Made by a program: the position numbers and the translations under genes
Notes under the pieces: generated by a model
Seen by the model: only the letters and a program-made list of their open reading frames with translations
Database searches by the model: none
What the model was told of the DNA's origin: nothing
NCBI GenBank assembly: GCA_014360905.1
Contig: JACIWW010000009.1
Coordinates: 1-64,000, forward strand
Origin: Chloroflexota bacterium
GTDB lineage: Bacteria; Chloroflexota; Anaerolineae; UBA2200
Reading direction: 5' to 3'
DNA length: 64,000 bases
Part shown: positions 7,973 through 16,700 of the stretch, in pieces
How the letters are laid out: the number at the start of each line of letters is the position of its first letter
Position numbering within the stretch: position 1 is the first letter of the stretch

Positions 7973-8801
7973 ACATGACCATCAAAACTCTAGCGTATAC
8001 CCTGAATACACAAAGGCCAGGGACATCCTCTCAAAAGCGGTAATGCTGCCGCGTCCGGCTCGTATCCGTCAAATTACACAAGAAAGCACGCGGGTAAAAA
8101 GTTTTGTCTTGGAGGACTGTGTCGAGTCCGTGCCGGGGCAATTCGTGATGATCTGGCAGCCCGGCTTGGATGAGAAGCCGTTCAGCCTAGCCAATGATGA
8201 CCCGCTCACGATTGTTGTAGCCCAAGTGGGTCCTTTCACGACCGCGCTACACAACTTGCAGGCAGGTAACTGGTTGTGGTGGCGTGGCCCTTTTGGACGC
8301 GGGTATACGCTGCCTGCCATATATCCCGCCGATTGTAGCGACAGCAAGCAGACACTGTTGCTCGTCGGCGGGGGGTACGGCGTAGCGCCGCTCGCCTTCT
8401 TGGCGCGACATGCAAGAGCAGCAGGTTGGCCAGTGACTGCCATTGTAGGCGCGCGGACCAAAGGGGACGTCATCCTGCAAGAGCGCTTCACGGATTTGGG
8501 CTGTCAAACGCTCATTTGCACCGATGACGGCTCTACCGGGCAGCAAGGAACGGCTGTGGATCTTGCTGAAAGATTTCTGCAGCAGGCTGAGCGGGACGAA
8601 ATCAGGATAGTCTATGGTTGTGGCCCCCACGCCATGTTGGAGGCATTGCGCGCCATTTGCTGCGAGCACGCCTTGCCATGCCAACTCAGTTACGAAGGCT
8701 TCATGAAGTGCGGCTTCGGCCTATGTGGGTCATGTGCCTGGCAGGGGCTGCTCATTTGCCGAGATGGCCCTGTTCTGGAGTGGTCCCCAAAGAAACCCTA
8801 A
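7959..8801 (+). CDS. pyrK: dihydroorotate dehydrogenase electron-transfer subunit
   Basis: FAD/2Fe-2S flavoprotein that passes electrons from PyrD to NAD. Start set at ATG 7959 because AGAGGAA lies eight bases upstream; an in-frame ATG at 7938 is further inside pyrD. It has the ferredoxin-reductase fold: FAD-binding KPFSLAN, nucleotide-binding LLVGGGYGVAPL, and the C-terminal cluster ligands in MKCGFGLCGSCAWQGLLIC (Cys-x4-Cys-x2-Cys, then one more Cys). Overlap with pyrD implies translational coupling. Last gene of the operon. Confidence 0.92.
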   Translation: MSDHEHDHQNSSVYPEYTKARDILSKAVMLPRPARIRQITQESTRVKSFVLEDCVESVPGQFVMIWQPGLDEKPFSLANDDPLTIVVAQVGPFTTALHNLQAGNWLWWRGPFGRGYTLPAIYPADCSDSKQTLLLVGGGYGVAPLAFLARHARAAGWPVTAIVGARTKGDVILQERFTDLGCQTLICTDDGSTGQQGTAVDLAERFLQQAERDEIRIVYGCGPHAMLEALRAICCEHALPCQLSYEGFMKCGFGLCGSCAWQGLLICRDGPVLEWSPKKP

Positions 8802-8823
8802 GGGGTTAGTTTGCACCCCTTAG
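8798..8823 (+). other. hairpin at the end of the pyr operon
   Basis: CTAAGGGGT (8798-8806) pairs perfectly with ACCCCTTAG (8815-8823) around the pyrK stop codon. No T run follows, so it is not a classical intrinsic terminator; it may stabilise the 3' end of the mRNA. Confidence 0.5.
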
Positions 8824-8940
8824 AGCGTGGGAGGGTGTTGAAAAACCATATGGCAGGGCTATCGCCCAGCCGCAAAGCAGAGATAGTTGCTTCTGCGATC
8901 AATCAGCGCACTACAGAACTGCCGCGTGCCTTCGCCTCCC

Positions 8941-8968
8941 TTGCCAAATCCCACATAATCATTATACT
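8941..8968 (+). promoter_or_regulatory. promoter of the permease/peptidase cluster
   Basis: TTGCCA at 8941-8946, 16-nt spacer, TATACT at 8963-8968, 26 bases before the ATG of the DppB-like gene. It suggests separate transcription from the pyr operon. Confidence 0.6.
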
Positions 8969-8994
8969 ATGCGACACAAAGGAGCATTCCATTC

Positions 8995-9912
8995 ATGACT
9001 CGTTTCTTTTTGCGTCGCCTAGGCTCGATTCTGCTCATCAGCCTGGCCATCATATTTTTCTGCGCCCTTGGACTGCAAATGATGCGTCAGCCATTTGTGG
9101 CGTCGCGTCAACACAGCACCAACGTGCTGATGCAAGCTGTCCGCGATACCCGATCCTTTATCCATGACATGTTCTCCGGCAACTTGGGCATGGTTCAGCG
9201 TGGCAGTGGCCGCACCCGCACCTTCGTGCCGGTAACGACGGTCCTGGCGGATACCTATGTGAAGAGCATGGGGCTGCTTCTCATTTCCCTGCTTTTCGCT
9301 GCTGTGCTAGGCATCGGCGCAGGTCTGCTCGCAGCCTATTGGGAAGGCTCTCCGCTGTCACTGGGGCTGCTCACCACCACTTTGCTCGGCATCTCCTTGC
9401 CTTCCTTCTTTACCGCGCTGCTGTTGCAAGTGCTCGAAATCACCTGGTATCAGCGCACTAGAGTGCGTCTGGTGCCGGTAGGAGGATTTGGCTGGGATGC
9501 ACATCTTATCCTGCCTGGGCTGGTGCTCGCGGCACGTCCGCTGGCGCAGGTAGCACGCATCACCTTCATCTCCCTGACCGAAGCTGCCCACCAAGACTAT
9601 GTGCGCACTGCCCACGCCAAGGGATTGCCCAAACGTCGGGTGTGGAGCGACCACGTGCTGCCAAACGCCGCCGTACCCATCCTCACCGCCTTGGGCGTCT
9701 CGTTGCGCTTTTCCTTGGGCAGTTTGCCCGTCGTGGAATACTTCTTCGGCTGGCCAGGACTGGGCGCTACACTACTGACCGCCATCCGCATGCGCCATAC
9801 GAACCTAGTTATCAGCATGGCCCTAGCACTCGGGCTGACATTTATGCTAATCAACCTATTGCTGGAACTAGCGTACCGCGTGCTCGATCCAAGAATAAGA
9901 AGCGAGGGGTAA
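8995..9912 (+). CDS. ABC transporter permease, DppB/OppB family
   Basis: 305-residue inner-membrane permease of the peptide/nickel family: N-terminal helix (RRLGSILLISLAIIFFC), a periplasmic loop, then five helices in the binding-protein-dependent transport fold. The EAA loop reads EAAHQDYVRTAHAKGL followed by HVLPNAAVPIL. ATG at 8995 has AAAGGAG about 11 bases upstream. Family members pair with a DppC-type permease, two ATPases and a lipoprotein receptor. The DppC partner is the next gene but no ATPase or receptor gene lies in this window. Confidence 0.88.
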   Translation: MTRFFLRRLGSILLISLAIIFFCALGLQMMRQPFVASRQHSTNVLMQAVRDTRSFIHDMFSGNLGMVQRGSGRTRTFVPVTTVLADTYVKSMGLLLISLLFAAVLGIGAGLLAAYWEGSPLSLGLLTTTLLGISLPSFFTALLLQVLEITWYQRTRVRLVPVGGFGWDAHLILPGLVLAARPLAQVARITFISLTEAAHQDYVRTAHAKGLPKRRVWSDHVLPNAAVPILTALGVSLRFSLGSLPVVEYFFGWPGLGATLLTAIRMRHTNLVISMALALGLTFMLINLLLELAYRVLDPRIRSEG

Positions 9913-9972
9913 AGAAAGATTGGAGCACGCTACCTATTTCCGCTTTTACGCTTTGCCTAGAAAAGGATAGAT

Positions 9973-12432
9973 TTGTTTGACCGTCTGAAACGCATCATAT
10001 CATCTGAACCCGACTTGACCTGGCTGGAGGCAGAAGGGCCCCAGATTGAATCGTTGCCAGAACCGCGTGCTGTCGAGCACCGACAGCCTCGCCCGCGCCT
10101 GGAAATAAACGGGCCACTGATCATCGGCAGCCTGATTGTATTCGCGTTGTTCCTCGTCGTGCTCTTTGGGCCACTTCTGGCACCGGAGAACCCGTACCTG
10201 GCTGGCCAGCGTAGCTCGATGGTCATAAACGGTCAGTTCACCACGCCGCCTTTTCCTCCTATGCCTGGCCTGCCACTGGGCACGGATGAGTGGGGACGCG
10301 ACATCCTCAGCATGTTGCTCTATGGTACGCGCAACACGTTGGTTGCTTGCCTGTTTATCGCCATGGCGCGCATCTTGCTTGGTTCTGCGCTAGGCATGCT
10401 CGCTGGTTGGAATGAGGGCGGACTGCTCGACCGCCTGGTCATGGGACTAGTGGAATGGACCACTGCCCTGCCGGCGCTGTTGACCGGCATGATCCTGATC
10501 CTCGCCCTCGGCATCCAGCGCGGCATTACCGTCTTCATCGTAGCCCTCTGTTTCGTTGGCTGGGCCGAGATCGCCCAATACATCCGCAGCGAGTTTATGG
10601 TCGTGCGCCGCAAGCCTTTCATCGAGGGGGCACGCGTTATCGGACTAGATGGACTAGGCATTGCCATTCGCCACATCCTGCCCAACGTCCTGCCGTCGTT
10701 GGTGGTCATCGCCGTGCTGGAGATGGGCGCCGTGCTCATGATTCTGGGCGAACTGAGCTTTATCGGCGTATTCATCGGCGGAGGCACCTGGGTACAAGTT
10801 GGTGACACCGCAGTGGTCAACATCCCCGACATCCCAGAATGGGGAGCAATGATGGCTGGCGCGCGCCAGTACGCCCGCAGCAAAACCTGGATGGTCTTTT
10901 ACCCGGCTCTGGCCTTCTTCCTGGCGGTGCTAGGCTTTAACTTGCTAGGCGAAGGCTTGCGGCGCATCGTGCAACAGCGCGGCGTCAGCACCGCCTTCAT
11001 CCTGAGCAAGCGCATGGTGCTCGTCATCGCCGCCATCACTCTTGCAACGGTGTATATCGTCACTCATGTCGGTCCTGCTCCCTCCTATGCTGGACTCGCG
11101 CAGCGTTTCGATGTCCAAAACGCACTGTCCCACCTGGAAGCATTGACCGTACCAGAAATGGAGGGGCGACTGCCTGGTACGCCAGGAGCAGATGCAGCAG
11201 CAGCCTATATTGCCCAGCAATTTGCTCGCCATGGGCTGGAAACAATCAAGCCGGGTTGGGACTTTTGCTTGCCTTGGACCACACAGGTGGTAACTCCAGT
11301 CACCCAACCACTGTTGGAGATGCTCGACAGCGCTGGACAAGCGCTGCATTCGTTCCGCTACCGTGTAGATTTCGGCGTGGACATCCGCGGCCACGGTGGA
11401 TCTGGAGAAGTGAATGCGCCAGTGGTCTTGCTCACTTTCGCCAAATCTTCATACAAGGCGGAGGAATTCGCAGAACTCGATCTGCGAGGTCGCATCGCGC
11501 TTTGGCTATCTAGCAATGCACCGCCTGGCTTCGTGGTAGAAGCGCTCATCCGCGGAGCTGTGGGCGTGGTCATCATTGACGAGGACATCGCTCCACGGCT
11601 GCAACTGGCACGCCAAGAGGCAGAGTATCTACGTCCGGTCGTCCTGCCCATTTTCCACATCAGCCCTGCCGCAGCCGATATTTTGCTTAGTCCAGATGGC
11701 CTGAGCATCGCAACGCTCCAAAAGACGTTGGCAGAAACAGATCCCGAAGCAGCACCGTGGACCGCATACGAACTGAGCCATCGCCTGCACATGCAACTGG
11801 AACTTTCCGCTCCCCATGAAGTAACGACAGATAACGTGCTCGCTGTATTCAGAGGTGCGGACGCCCAACTGAACAAGCAACTGGTCATTGTCTCTGCGCA
11901 TTACGATAGTGCGGGCCGCCAGCCGGATGGGACTGTGTTCCATAGTGCTAATGATGGCGCCTCAGGCATTGCGGTGATGCTCGAAATTCTGCGTCTGTGG
12001 ACGGAAACCGGTTTTCAGCCGCGCCGTACGATGCTCTTTGCCGCTTGGTCAGGCGGAGAATGGGAACACTCCGGTGCTCACGAATACCTTGCTGCCCAAG
12101 CACCCTATTCCATACTCAAGACCGTCGCCGTAGTGAACCTCGATGGCCTTGGCCGCGGTGGCAGCGAACTAATCGTCAGTGGTGACGAGAAACTGACCGA
12201 GCTTTTCCTACGCACTGCCGAAAGCAGTGGCATCCCGGCCAAAAGCAACACCATGCGCTATCATCCCTACTATACCGCCTTTTCAGCGCCAATGGTAGCA
12301 ATAGGCTGGAGTGATGACGGCCTGCCGGCAAGCGAAGACACCTTCGACCATATCAACCCATCTCAACTCAACGCTGCCGGCCAAGCAGTCAACCTAGCCC
12401 TGATCACCTTAAGCCGTGAATATGAGTATTAG
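9973..12432 (+). CDS. DppC-like ABC permease fused to a degenerate M28 peptidase domain
   Basis: 819 residues with an unusual architecture. Residues about 45-335 are a DppC/OppC permease: six helices, the family TDEWGRDILS motif and the EAA loop EGARVIGLDGLGIAIRHILP (219-238). An extra helix (MVLVIAAITLATVYIV, about 348-363) should put the rest outside the cell. Residues about 385-819 are an M28 aminopeptidase-like domain with a PA-like insert. Metal ligands His643, Asp661 and Glu696 and a later Asp (VVNLDG) are kept. The general-base Glu is Gly695 (SGGEWEH) and the last His ligand appears to be Pro785. It is therefore probably a non-catalytic peptide-binding domain. Start is TTG at 9973 with AGGA upstream. 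I inspected the frame and see no frameshift or stop at the junction. Confidence 0.85.
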   Translation: MFDRLKRIISSEPDLTWLEAEGPQIESLPEPRAVEHRQPRPRLEINGPLIIGSLIVFALFLVVLFGPLLAPENPYLAGQRSSMVINGQFTTPPFPPMPGLPLGTDEWGRDILSMLLYGTRNTLVACLFIAMARILLGSALGMLAGWNEGGLLDRLVMGLVEWTTALPALLTGMILILALGIQRGITVFIVALCFVGWAEIAQYIRSEFMVVRRKPFIEGARVIGLDGLGIAIRHILPNVLPSLVVIAVLEMGAVLMILGELSFIGVFIGGGTWVQVGDTAVVNIPDIPEWGAMMAGARQYARSKTWMVFYPALAFFLAVLGFNLLGEGLRRIVQQRGVSTAFILSKRMVLVIAAITLATVYIVTHVGPAPSYAGLAQRFDVQNALSHLEALTVPEMEGRLPGTPGADAAAAYIAQQFARHGLETIKPGWDFCLPWTTQVVTPVTQPLLEMLDSAGQALHSFRYRVDFGVDIRGHGGSGEVNAPVVLLTFAKSSYKAEEFAELDLRGRIALWLSSNAPPGFVVEALIRGAVGVVIIDEDIAPRLQLARQEAEYLRPVVLPIFHISPAAADILLSPDGLSIATLQKTLAETDPEAAPWTAYELSHRLHMQLELSAPHEVTTDNVLAVFRGADAQLNKQLVIVSAHYDSAGRQPDGTVFHSANDGASGIAVMLEILRLWTETGFQPRRTMLFAAWSGGEWEHSGAHEYLAAQAPYSILKTVAVVNLDGLGRGGSELIVSGDEKLTELFLRTAESSGIPAKSNTMRYHPYYTAFSAPMVAIGWSDDGLPASEDTFDHINPSQLNAAGQAVNLALITLSREYEY

Positions 12433-12463
12433 AGGAGGAAGCACGGACCATCAACGAATGCAC

Positions 12464-12506
12464 AACGAATAAACGAATCACAGCGCCCGCCATTCGTTTG
12501 TTCGTT
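12464..12506. repeat. palindromic repeat shared with 58749-58792
   Basis: AACGAATAAACGAAT (12464-12478) pairs with ATTCGTTTGTTCGTT (12492-12506) around a 13-base loop rich in G and C. A close relative lies at 58749-58792. It fills most of the gap between the permease-peptidase fusion and the propeller gene. Confidence 0.65.
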
Positions 12507-12537
12507 GCCCTATTCCTTGATGGCACCATACCCAACT

Positions 12538-13725
12538 ATGAGCGAACGGACACAGCAAATAATCTGGATAACCATGGCTCTTATGGCCATGTGCCTGAGC
12601 GCGGTGACCATCTGGCTCTTTGCCAAGAGCCTGCAGATGAGGCCAACCCAGGCCACATCGCCATACCTTATCGCGTACATCTCGGATCGCAACGGGAAGT
12701 ACCAAATATACCTCTGCGACCTGGAGGGACGCGAAATCACTTCGCCGATGCCATTTCAATCTGGCGATGTCCTTCCCGTTTGCGAGCCCCACCCACGGGC
12801 AGGCAGCGGAGGACCACGTATCGCCTTTATTCGCTTCGAAGCGCAGCTAGGAAGCATCAGCGCTACTGAAGTGGGCACACCCGGAAGCATCTATGTCGTC
12901 ACCTATGGTGAGAACAAAGCGACCAAGATCAGCGGCAAAGTACCGCGTATCCTCGCCGTGGCCCCCGCCTGGTCACCCGATGGCAAGGAACTCGCCTTCG
13001 CGGGCGTAGAAGATCTCAACGGAGATGGACAGTTCACCAAAGACGAAGCCGGAATCTACCTCTGCAACGTGGAAAGAGGCGGGGTTAGACGAGTGGCTAC
13101 CATTTACACCATTGGCACACGCCTTCAATGGTCGCCCGTGGAAGCCTCTCTGATCCTGCAAGCCGAGAAAACAAACGTGCCCCTGCCGGTGGCCCACCTC
13201 CTGGACCTGACCAGCGGGCAATTGATTACCAGAGATGACGCCACCATGACGGCTTGTTGGTCCCCAGATGGCCAATTCATTGCGCTCTACTCCCTTGCGG
13301 ATCGCAAGATTCACGTGCTCAGCAAGGATGGCAGCGAACAATACATGATAAACGCTCCAGGCGAGTTCCTGGTTGAGTTGCATTGGTTGCCTGCTAGAGC
13401 CAGCACTCGTGCTGAAGACAAAGGTTATCTCCTAGCAGTCGTGGCGTCATCACCTAGGTCCTATTCGGGTCAACTCTACCTCAGGCCTGCATCCCCCGGA
13501 AGTAGCGAGACGTGGAAAGCCCTTACTGCTGCTGAAGCCAGTGCTGCTTATCCCGCCGCATCGCCGGATGGCCGCTACTTGGCCTATACACTGATGGCCG
13601 CACACGGCCCCACGTCTATGAGTGTAGACCTCTATGTTCTGGAGCTGGATAAAGCCCAGCCTCGCCATCTGACCAGCGACCCAGGCTTCGAAGGATTCCC
13701 AACCTGGATACCAGTGGGGAAGTGA
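12538..13725 (+). CDS. membrane-anchored TolB-like beta-propeller protein
   Basis: About 395 residues: an N-terminal membrane helix (IIWITMALMAMCLSAVTIWL), then WD40-like/TolB propeller blades marked by WSPDGKELAFAG, WSPDGQFIALYS and SPDGRYLAYTL, presumably outside the membrane. Start is uncertain: ATG 12538, ATG 12520 and TTG 12505 are in frame and none has a good ribosome site; I prefer 12538. One segment (DLNGDGQFTKDE) resembles an EF-hand loop and may bind calcium. It lies between two peptidase-bearing genes, 33 bases before the next, so it may be a scaffold or substrate-binding partner. Function unproven. Confidence 0.75.
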   Translation: MSERTQQIIWITMALMAMCLSAVTIWLFAKSLQMRPTQATSPYLIAYISDRNGKYQIYLCDLEGREITSPMPFQSGDVLPVCEPHPRAGSGGPRIAFIRFEAQLGSISATEVGTPGSIYVVTYGENKATKISGKVPRILAVAPAWSPDGKELAFAGVEDLNGDGQFTKDEAGIYLCNVERGGVRRVATIYTIGTRLQWSPVEASLILQAEKTNVPLPVAHLLDLTSGQLITRDDATMTACWSPDGQFIALYSLADRKIHVLSKDGSEQYMINAPGEFLVELHWLPARASTRAEDKGYLLAVVASSPRSYSGQLYLRPASPGSSETWKALTAAEASAAYPAASPDGRYLAYTLMAAHGPTSMSVDLYVLELDKAQPRHLTSDPGFEGFPTWIPVGK

Positions 13726-13758
13726 TGAGTGATAAGGAATGAGTGATGAAAGTAATGC

Positions 13759-16700
13759 ATGAATAATTTCAGCGAACATTCAGCGCAACAGAGAAGCAGA
13801 TTGCCTAATCCCAGGTGGATACCTGTCGTTGCCATCTTTTTGATGCTCTGGGCAGTAGCCCTGGGTGTGTGGTGGTCACGGCTGCAAGGAACGCCCATCC
13901 TCACACATCTGCAGCCCACGCCAGCAGCAACTGCTGCGGCTCGCCTCACGCCTCAGCCTGGAGAGGCAGCCCAACCCATTCCCGAGAGCACACCGGTCAC
14001 GGTTCCTGTCGTACGCGAGGCCAAGCAAGTTGTCCGTGACGAGGATTGGATTACCCTGGCGAGATCTTTTCGCGTGGAACATGCCCTGTCCGACATTGCC
14101 GAACTCATCAGCCCGAAGTACGCTGGTCGGGCTGTCGGTTCCCCCGGGGGCAAACTGGCAAGCGAGTGGATTGCGGCCCGCTTTGCGGAATACGGGCTAC
14201 AGCCAGCAGGCGACAACGGCACCTATTTCCAAGAGTTTCCCGTTCCCTATGCTGAATTAACTGCCATGCCCACCTTCCAAATCGTGGATGAGCGCGGCCA
14301 AGTGGTCGCGGAGTACCATCTTCGCGACGACTACACCATCTGGCTGGGCGGCTATGCGGATGGAGGACAAGCCGAAGGGCCTGTGATCTGGGTCAGTGAT
14401 GGCAGGCACGAGGATTACAATGGGCTAAACGCTGAAGGTGCCATTGTGCTTTGCCGTTACAGATACCCAGTGGATGACGTGCTCCGTCAAGCGTTAGAGC
14501 ATGGTGCCAAGGCCGTGCTGCTGGCTCGTCCGGAGAGCACCAGCTTTCCAATGCGCCGACAGGCTCATCAGGGGCCACTGTTACCTCAGGGCATACCCAC
14601 ATTGATTGTCGGTCAGAGAGTACTACAAGGGCTACTAGCCGACAGTGGCATGACTCTGGAGGACCTGACAATCCAATATCAATGGCGTCCTCTATCCACC
14701 CGTGTGCGCCTTAATGTGCCCCTGCGCTACGAAAAAACCGCAACAGGGCGTAATGTGTTGGGCGTGCTTCCTGGCTCCGACCCGGATGGCACACAGCAAG
14801 TCTTCATCATCGGTGCTCACTACGACCACCTCGGCGCAGACCCCGATGGCACAGTCTGGGGTGGTGCCAATGACAATGCTTCCGGTGTTGCTGTCCTCCT
14901 GGAGATCGCACGGCTGTGGCAGGAGGTGGGTTACGTACCTCAGCGTACTGTGCTGTTCGCTGCTTGGGACGGCGAGGAGATTGGCCTCTATGGCTCCAAC
15001 TATTATGTCGAACACCCGCGCTATCCCTTGAAAAATACCGTAGGCATGCTGCAATTGGACATGGTGGGCGCAGGCAACGCCAAGTTGCTCATCGATGCCG
15101 GTGGCATTGTGGCAGATCAATCCCTCGTCGCCGCAGCACAGTTGGGCATTGAGGTAGAAACACAGTCCATGGGACGCAGCGATCATGCCCCCTTCGTCGG
15201 AGCAGGCGTGCCCGCAACGCTCTATATCTGGTGGGATGGGGTTGCTCCTGGGGTCATCTACCATGTCCCCGAAGACAACTTGGACAACATCGAACCAGAC
15301 AAACTACAAGCCGCAGGCCAACTGGCCCATTTGGTGCTGCTCCAGTTTAGCCATGAGCAAGAGAAACTGGAGGATTTGTTTGTCCAATACGAACAAGCGA
15401 TTGCGGCACGGGACGCGGATGCTCTGCATGCCATCACCTATGATCAGGATAGAGAGCTCTTGCTCTGGCAGGAAGACTGGCTGAAGGGCTTGACCCTCCG
15501 TCAGCCTGCCGAATTTAGCGCTACGGTAGGTTCAGCGTTAGTTGCGACAGATATCGCCACTGCGACGGTTACACTCCGCTATCGCTGGAAGCCCGAGCAT
15601 TCCCAGGCCATGGCCAGTTTTCCCGCTAAATGGGTGCGCGATGACCATCATTGGTACTACGGCGGCCCAGCATGGGACGCAGTGCAAGGTCAGCATACGC
15701 TTGTGCAGCACTTCCAGCAGCCTGACCTAGCCCAGAGCATAGCTCAGGAGGCTGATTCACTCTATGAATTCCTCGTAGATGAGGCTGATCTGGACCTGCC
15801 AGACCCGATCGTCGTGGGCTTCTACAGCCAACCTTTCCGCAGCGGTGACCTGGCATTGCCTGGTACAGGCAGTAAGTACTTGCTGCACGCCTTGCATGCC
15901 CCACCACCGGGCTATGATGAGGCACCAGGTTGGCCGCTGAGCGACGGCATCGCCCTAAGCGACCAGGCAAGCCTGCCCACGCTCCTCTTCGAGTTTGCCT
16001 TGCAGCATACGGGCTGGCCCACACAGACCACCAGTTGGCTAGCCCAGGGTTTGTCAGATTGCCGGCGCGCTATGAGCCCAATGCTCGAAGAACAGCTCCA
16101 AAGCGAGTATATACCGCTGCTCCTTCAGGCAAACCGCAGCGGTACGCTGTGGACTGCCCAGGAGATGCCCACCCGCTATCAGATCAGTCCCCCAGAAGGG
16201 AGACTGTGGGTTGCCCAGTCCTGGGCCATGGCTCACTATCTCCTGCAAACTCATGGCTGGACGGCACTGCGATACCCTACTGCAATCAATATGGAGAGTT
16301 GGCGCACCGCTCTTCTTGCCCCCTGGCAACTGGCTGCAGAGGGCATTGAGCAGACCCTTGCAGAACGCCGTAACGCCATTCTCGCCCGTGACCAAGCAGC
16401 TTTCTTGGCTACGGTTGACCCACAGAATACCACGCTTTACCAAGAAGAAACGCACTGGTTCGAAGACCTACTGGAGCATCCGGTAGCCGAATTTGCCTAC
16501 GAAAGCCAATTGCTGTCACTAACTGATCATCAGGCTACAATAAGACTCACTGCCAAATACAAACTGGCTGAGCCAGATGCATCCTCCATGAGCGTTACCT
16601 ACAATGCCCATTTTGTACACAAGGACAACCGTTGGCTCTACGCGGATGTTGCTTTCATGGAGCAGCGCAGCGAGCATTTTGTGCTCAAATACCAACACCC

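Noticed and set aside
10320-10883. Antisense frame of 187 codons within the permease
   Set aside because: No recognisable motif and no ribosome site; codon pattern mirrors the sense gene.
11358-11888. Long antisense frame (176 codons) inside the permease-peptidase fusion
   Set aside because: Ser/Arg-rich composition without motifs; typical shadow of a GC-rich coding sequence. The sense frame has clear permease and M28 motifs.
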